A DNA stretch of 19,388 nucleotides from Streptomyces novaecaesareae. Lineage in GTDB: Bacteria; Actinomycetota; Actinomycetes; Streptomycetales; Streptomycetaceae. Position 1 is the stretch's first letter. Every line of letters starts with the position of its first letter. The notes under the pieces were generated by a model. The model ran no database searches. It had not been told where the DNA came from and saw nothing but the letters and a program-made list of their open reading frames with translations. This document shows, one piece after another, positions 16,293 through 19,388 of this stretch. The DNA lies in the NCBI RefSeq assembly GCF_000716875.1, contig NZ_JNWQ01000108.1, positions 1 through 19,388 of the forward strand, read 5' to 3'. Made by a program: the position numbers and the translations under genes.

Positions 16293-16350
16293 TACACGGC
16301 GGAGGGAGGGGAGTTCCAGCCGTCGCCGGGTGTCGGTCACGCCGCCGATC
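16275..16350. repeat. 13-bp inverted repeat, one arm inside the DUF885 promoter
   Basis: GATCGGCGGCGTG (16275-16287) has its exact reverse complement CACGCCGCCGATC at 16338-16350, 50 nt away. The first arm lies between the -35 and -10 boxes. The second arm belongs to a 15-mer, TCGGTCACGCCGCCG (16333-16347), that recurs inside the DUF5997 gene at 16595-16609. Confidence 0.7.
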
Positions 16351-16354
16351 AGGG

Positions 16355-16416
16355 CAGCCGGGCAGCTTCTCGGCCGGTCGGCCGGTGTCAGCTTCTCGGT
16401 GGGTCAGCCGGGCAGC
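16355..16416. repeat. Short interleaved direct repeats downstream of DUF5997
   Basis: CAGCCGGGCAGC occurs at 16355-16366 and 16405-16416, and CAGCTTCTCGG at 16363-16373 and 16389-16399. The mosaic lies between the DUF5997 stop (16420) and the DUF885 promoter and looks like a worn tandem duplication. Confidence 0.6.
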
Positions 16417-16419
16417 GGG

Positions 16420-16848
16420 TCAGCGGGTCTGGGCGGCCTTCGCCTCCTTGGCGGCCTTGGCGGCGGCCTCCTTCTCCTGCTTCTCCTTGATCCGCACGGT
16501 CTCCTTGCGGACGTCGACCTGGTTGGCGCGCTCGTGCTGCAGCCAGAGCGGGTTCTCGGCCTTGATCGCCTCGATCTGCTCGGTGGTGAGCGCCTCGGTC
16601 ACGCCGCCGCGGGCCAGGCCGGAGATCGACACGCCGAGCTTGGCGGCGACCACCGGGCGCGGGTGCGGGCCGTTCTGGCGCAGGTCCTGGAGCCACTGCG
16701 GCGGCTCGGTCTGCAGCGCGCTGAGCTCCTCGCGGGAGACCACGCCCTCCTGGAAGTCGGTCGGCGCCGCGGCGAGGTAGATCCCCAGCTTCTTGGCCGC
16801 CGTGGCCGGCTTCATGGTCTGGCTGGTCTTCTGCTTGAGCGATGTCAT
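16420..16848 (-). CDS. DUF5997 family protein with a helix-turn-helix-like segment
   Basis: This 142-residue protein belongs to an actinobacterial family of unknown function, recognised from TMKPATAAKKLGIYLAAAP and DFQEGVVSREELSALQTEPP. Residues 61-82 (PHPRPVVAAKLGVSISGLARGG) read like a helix-turn-helix: an AAKLGVS turn followed by a recognition-type helix. Residues 88-112 (TTEQIEAIKAENPLWLQHERANQV) form a second helical pair. The C-terminus is a K/E/A-rich helix, probably coiled coil. It starts at ATG 16848, with TACCCT 7 nt upstream on the minus strand, so the message may be leaderless. It diverges from an HTH-less LysR effector-domain protein across 58 bp. A DNA-binding role is my inference. 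Confidence 0.85.
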   Translation of the reverse strand: MTSLKQKTSQTMKPATAAKKLGIYLAAAPTDFQEGVVSREELSALQTEPPQWLQDLRQNGPHPRPVVAAKLGVSISGLARGGVTEALTTEQIEAIKAENPLWLQHERANQVDVRKETVRIKEKQEKEAAAKAAKEAKAAQTR

Positions 16849-16906
16849 GGTGACAAGGGTAAGGGAGCGCGCGGGCGCTCCTCGTCACGGTCGGTAGCCT
16901 TGCCCT
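16849..16906. promoter_or_regulatory. Divergent, doubly leaderless promoter region with shared inverted repeat
   Basis: The 58-bp gap has TACCCT on the minus strand (16861-16856), 7 nt before the DUF5997 ATG, and TAGCCT on the plus strand (16895-16900), 6 nt before the LysR-like GTG. Between them GGAGCGC (16864-16870) and GCGCTCC (16875-16881) form a 7-bp inverted repeat with a 4-nt centre, placed to act on both promoters. No ribosome site precedes either gene. Confidence 0.5.
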
Positions 16907-17725
16907 GTGACAGACATGCAGGTGAACCCCTCCTTCCGGCTCGTGTACGTCCCGGGCGTGACCCCCGGCAAATGGGTCCGGGTCTGGGACGAGCGGCTCC
17001 CGGACGTACGGCTCGACCTCCTCGCGGTCCCGGTCGGCGACGGCGAGCGCACCCTGCGCGAGGGCGGCGCGGACGCCGGGCTGGTCCGGCTGCCGGTCGA
17101 CAAGGACGTGCTCAGCGCGATCCCGCTGTACACCGAGACCACCGTCGTGGTCTTCCCCAAGGACCACTGGCTGGCCGCCGCCGAGGAGGTCGCGCTCGAC
17201 GACCTCGCCGAGGAGGTGGTCTTCCACCCGCTGGACGACACCCTCGGCTTCACGGCCGACACCCTGCCCGGGCGCCCCGCCATCGCCCGCCCGGACACCA
17301 CGGCGGACGCGATCGAGCTGGTCGCGGCCAACGTCGGCGTGCTCCTGGTGCCGCAGTCCCTGGCCCGGCTGCACCACCGCCGGGACCTCACCTACCGGCC
17401 GGTGACGGAGGCGCCGCAGTCCCAGGTGGCGCTGTCCTGGCCGCAGGAGCGGACGACCGAGCTGGTGGAGGAGTTCATCGGCATCGTCCGGGGCCGTACG
17501 GTCAACAGCTCGCGCGGCCGCGGGGCCGGGCAGGCGGCGGCCGAGGCGCAGCCGAAGAAGCCGTCGTCCTCGGCCGCGCGCAAGCCGCAGCAGCAGCAGA
17601 AGGCGGGCGGCCAGAAGGCCGGGGCCCAGAAGCAGCAGCGGGCCGGCGGGCAGAAGCCGAAGGCGTCGCCCGGCGGCCGGGGCGCGGCGGCGGCCCGGCG
17701 CGGCAAGCCGAAGCGCCGCTCCTAG
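16907..17725 (+). CDS. LysR-type substrate-binding domain protein lacking the DNA-binding domain
   Basis: This 272-residue protein starts directly in the effector-binding fold of LysR-type regulators. Residues 10-195 contain FRLVYVPGVTPGKWVRVWDE, GGADAGLVRLPVDKDVLSAIPLY, the hinge VVVFPKDHWLA, and NVGVLLVPQSLARL. The 60-90 residue helix-turn-helix and linker that normally precede it are absent, and no remnant is seen upstream, where the divergent gene begins 58 bp away. From residue 200 on there is a basic, low-complexity tail rich in K, Q, G, A and R (KPQQQQKAGG type, ending KPKRRS), which could contact nucleic acid. GTG 16907 is preferred for the TAGCCT box 6 nt upstream; ATG 16916 is possible. 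It is likely a cytoplasmic ligand sensor working with DUF5997. Confidence 0.85.
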   Translation: MTDMQVNPSFRLVYVPGVTPGKWVRVWDERLPDVRLDLLAVPVGDGERTLREGGADAGLVRLPVDKDVLSAIPLYTETTVVVFPKDHWLAAAEEVALDDLAEEVVFHPLDDTLGFTADTLPGRPAIARPDTTADAIELVAANVGVLLVPQSLARLHHRRDLTYRPVTEAPQSQVALSWPQERTTELVEEFIGIVRGRTVNSSRGRGAGQAAAEAQPKKPSSSAARKPQQQQKAGGQKAGAQKQQRAGGQKPKASPGGRGAAAARRGKPKRRS

Positions 17726-17767
17726 GAACGGTCCCTCCCCGCGTGCCGTAGCGTCGGCTCCGTTCCG

Positions 17768-17835
17768 CCGAGCCGAGCCGAGCCGAGCCGTGGCGGGACG
17801 TGTCGTGGCGGGAAGCGTCGTGGTGGGAGGAGCGG
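17768..17835 (+). repeat. CCGAG pentanucleotide run and 15-bp triplicate before the DUF421 gene
   Basis: Four perfect CCGAG units plus CCG (17768-17790) are followed by three 15-nt units, TGGCGGGACGTGTCG (17791-17805), TGGCGGGAAGCGTCG (17806-17820) and TGGTGGGAGGAGCGG (17821-17835). The third unit supplies the GGGAGGAG ribosome site of the DUF421 gene. Confidence 0.75.
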
Positions 17836-17839
17836 GGCC

Positions 17840-18484
17840 GTGTGGCATGACCTGGTGGCCGTCCAGATTCCGATCGTCGAGAAGGTCCTTCGGACGGTCG
17901 CCGTCTACGCGCTGATCCTGCTGCTGTTCCGGCTCGCCGGGAAGCGCGGGCTGGCCGGGCTGAACACCTTCGACATGGTGGTCGTCTTCCTGCTCTCCAA
18001 CGTGGTGCAGAACGCCATCATCGGCAACGACAACAGCCTGCTCGGCGGCGCGATCGGGGCGGTCACCCTGATCGCGGTGAACTCCGCCGTCACCCGCTGG
18101 CTCGCCCGCGACCCGAAGGCCGCCCGGATCCTGGAGGGCACGGCCACCACCGTGGTCGAGGACGGGAAGCTGGACCGCGCTGCGCTGCGCGGCCTGGCGC
18201 TGCGCCCGTCCGAGCTGGAGCACGCCATCCGGATCCAGAACGGCGACAAGGTGACCGATGTCGCCCGGGCCCGGCTGGAGCCGGACGGGCAGCTGCTGGT
18301 CACCCTCAAGGCGGCCGAGCAGGGTGCCACCCGGGGCGATGTCAGGGAGCTGCGGCAGCGGCTGGAGACGATCGAGCGGCTGCTCACGGAGCTCGCCGCG
18401 GACCGGCAGCGTCCGTCGGGCATCCGGCGGTGGTCACGGGCGCGCGTCGGCCGTGGCAAGGGCGGCGGCCCGGCGGCGACGTGA
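17840..18484 (+). CDS. DUF421 (YetF/YcaP-type) membrane protein
   Basis: This 214-residue integral membrane protein has three N-terminal helices: about residues 15-33 (KVLRTVAVYALILLLF), 44-61 (FDMVVVFLLSNVVQNAIIG) and 66-87 (SLLGGAIGAVTLIAVNSAVTRW). They are followed by the cytoplasmic DUF421 domain (about 95-155, with VVEDGKLDRAALRGLALRPSELEHAIR). LAGKRGLAGLNTFDMVV and IGNDNSLLGG are family marks. The tail has a short coiled-coil (LRQRLETIERLLTEL) and a basic end. Start GTG 17840 has the excellent ribosome site GGGAGGAG (17825-17832). The molecular function of the family is not firmly known; YetF-type members have been tied to envelope or spore stress. Its 3' end overlaps the convergent rhomboid-like gene by 51 nt. 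Confidence 0.88.
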   Translation: MWHDLVAVQIPIVEKVLRTVAVYALILLLFRLAGKRGLAGLNTFDMVVVFLLSNVVQNAIIGNDNSLLGGAIGAVTLIAVNSAVTRWLARDPKAARILEGTATTVVEDGKLDRAALRGLALRPSELEHAIRIQNGDKVTDVARARLEPDGQLLVTLKAAEQGATRGDVRELRQRLETIERLLTELAADRQRPSGIRRWSRARVGRGKGGGPAAT

Positions 18485-19186
18485 GGCTTTGACCGCCACC
18501 ACGCCGGCCGCGGTGAAGCCGAGGGCGGCGGAGATGAGGTGGCCGACGGTGGTGAAGTCCGGCAGCGGGCCGGGCCAGTCGTGGCCACCGGAGAGCGGCC
18601 AGGCGAGGACGAAGGCCGCCCAGGGGAGGCGGGCCCAGCGGGGCAGGGCGAGGGTGGCGAAGGCGAGCGCGGCCTGGGCGCCGTAGCTGATGCCGTAGTC
18701 GGAGGCGTGCCGCACGCTCTCCGGGTACCAGCCGTGCCGCAGGGCGAGCAGGATGACGACCGCGGTGATCAGGGTGGCGCCGATGTGCCCGCCGAGGAAG
18801 ACGGCGGCGGCGCGGAGGCCGCCGAGGCGGCGCTCCGCCCAGGCGAGGCAGCAGCAGATGCCGAGGCCGAGGGTGATCAGGGTGCCGCCGAAGCCGGTGG
18901 AGGCGATGTCGGTGAGCGTTCCGTCGTAGAGCAGGGCGCTGCCGAGGAGTGCGGTGACCGGGTGGTCGTGCAGGTTGTCGAGGTTGGTGCTGATGTAGTC
19001 CCGGAGGGCGTCGGCCCGTGCGGGGGAGAGCAGGTCCTCGACCCAGACGTGCCCGAGCAGGAGCAGGCCGACGTAGCCGAGCGTCACCGGCGAGCGGCGC
19101 GGGTACGTCCGCAGGGCGCGGAGCAGGGCGCGGAGCGCTCTGCCCGGCACGCCGCCCGGCAGTCTCCGCGGCGATCGAGCGTTCAT
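18434..19186 (-). CDS. Rhomboid-like integral membrane protein (possible intramembrane serine protease)
   Basis: This 250-residue membrane protein probably has six helices, among them PVTLGYVGLLLLGHVWVEDLL, TLITLGLGICCCLAWAERRL, AAAVFLGGHIGATLITAVVIL and GHLISAALGFTAAGVVAV. It resembles actinobacterial rhomboid-like proteins. Rhomboid proteases cut membrane helices using a Ser-His pair; candidates here are Ser167 in GISYGAQ and His216 in VGHLIS. The Ser motif is GxSxG-like rather than the classical GxSG, so activity is uncertain. Start ATG 19186 is chosen because the hydrophobic part follows a short basic tail. A longer frame to 19336 adds a membrane-free, repeat-derived segment, and the ribosome site is weak (GGGGACGG, about 9 nt away). 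The last 17 codons overlap the DUF421 gene on the other strand. Confidence 0.8.
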   Translation of the reverse strand: MNARSPRRLPGGVPGRALRALLRALRTYPRRSPVTLGYVGLLLLGHVWVEDLLSPARADALRDYISTNLDNLHDHPVTALLGSALLYDGTLTDIASTGFGGTLITLGLGICCCLAWAERRLGGLRAAAVFLGGHIGATLITAVVILLALRHGWYPESVRHASDYGISYGAQAALAFATLALPRWARLPWAAFVLAWPLSGGHDWPGPLPDFTTVGHLISAALGFTAAGVVAVKASRRRRAAALATADARP

Positions 19187-19304
19187 GGTCTGGTGCCGTC
19201 CCCGTCGAGCCGAAAGTCCGACCGGCGTAACCCCGCCGGCCCCCGCGGCGACAGTACCGTCCCTGCTCGCGGACGGTCGGCGGGGGCGGCCGTGAAGGAG
19301 CTCG

Positions 19305-19346
19305 GGGCGGCTCATCCCGACCGGCGGGCGGCTCATCTCGACCGGC
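19305..19346. repeat. 21-bp tandem duplication at the right edge
   Basis: A 21-nt unit beginning GGGCGGCTCATC (19305-19325) is repeated immediately (19326-19346) with one C-to-T change. It lies upstream of the rhomboid-like gene. Apart from this, 19187-19388 holds no gene I can support. Confidence 0.75.
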
Positions 19347-19388
19347 GGGCCAGGGCGGCGGTGAACGGACGGGGGGACAACGAGGAGC

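Noticed and set aside
14587..17751. Plus-strand open frame of over 1000 codons opposite DUF885 and DUF5997
   Set aside because: It mirrors the codon bias of genes on the other strand and shows no domain of its own.

Overview
The window is high-GC actinobacterial DNA, most likely a Streptomyces or Kitasatospora chromosome. Coding frames show strong G/C bias at codon position three, GTG starts are frequent, and several genes have a TAnnnT box 6-8 nt before the start codon (leaderless style). The families also fit this group: DUF6461, DUF5997, Slp/Tap-type lipoprotein peptidase, Rv2466c-like DsbA protein and a MazG-like protein. There is no rRNA, tRNA, CRISPR array or insertion sequence. It reads as ordinary chromosome with many short repeats between genes.

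Layout. 188-1426: GtfB-like glycosyltransferase. 1639-2367: DUF6461 protein. 2368-2692: a gap with a small hydrophobic reading frame that has a good ribosome site but no nearby stop, then a 26-bp palindrome. 2693-3283 (minus): small acidic protein and MazG-like protein, separated by 3 nt. 3458-5071: secreted S33 peptidase. 5100-5179: eight 10-bp repeats. 5235-5930: DsbA/Rv2466c-like protein. 5986-8103: FtsH protease, overlapping tail to tail by 4 nt with an Lrp/AsnC regulator (8100-8549, minus). Divergent from the regulator is a tightly overlapping run: SMP-30 lactonase (8623-9591), ammonia-dependent NAD synthetase nadE (9588-10427) and a gutted ADP-ribosylglycohydrolase (10424-10728).

Next come a small membrane protein (10766-11119, minus), a short-chain dehydrogenase (11278-12072), a second GT1 glycosyltransferase (12172-13560), a strong shared terminator (13581-13612), a lipoprotein with an HNH-like motif (13618-14343, minus) and a DUF885 zinc-hydrolase (14527-16200, minus) with an excellent promoter. 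Last are the divergent pair DUF5997 (16420-16848, minus) and an HTH-less LysR effector domain (16907-17725), a DUF421 membrane protein (17840-18484) and a rhomboid-like protein (18434-19186, minus) that overlaps it by 51 nt.

How genes may work together. The Lrp regulator faces the lactonase-nadE run and probably controls it or itself through the 73-bp gap between them, where there is a GAATG/CATTC inverted repeat. nadE and the ADP-ribosylglycohydrolase remnant suggest an NAD/ADP-ribose theme, with the last gene now dead. The most interesting candidate system is the DUF5997 and HTH-less LysR pair. One protein carries a helix-turn-helix-like segment and the other only the ligand-binding half of a LysR regulator. 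They share a 58-bp divergent control region and look like a split one-component regulator. All functional calls come from reading sequence and motifs by eye; no searches were run.
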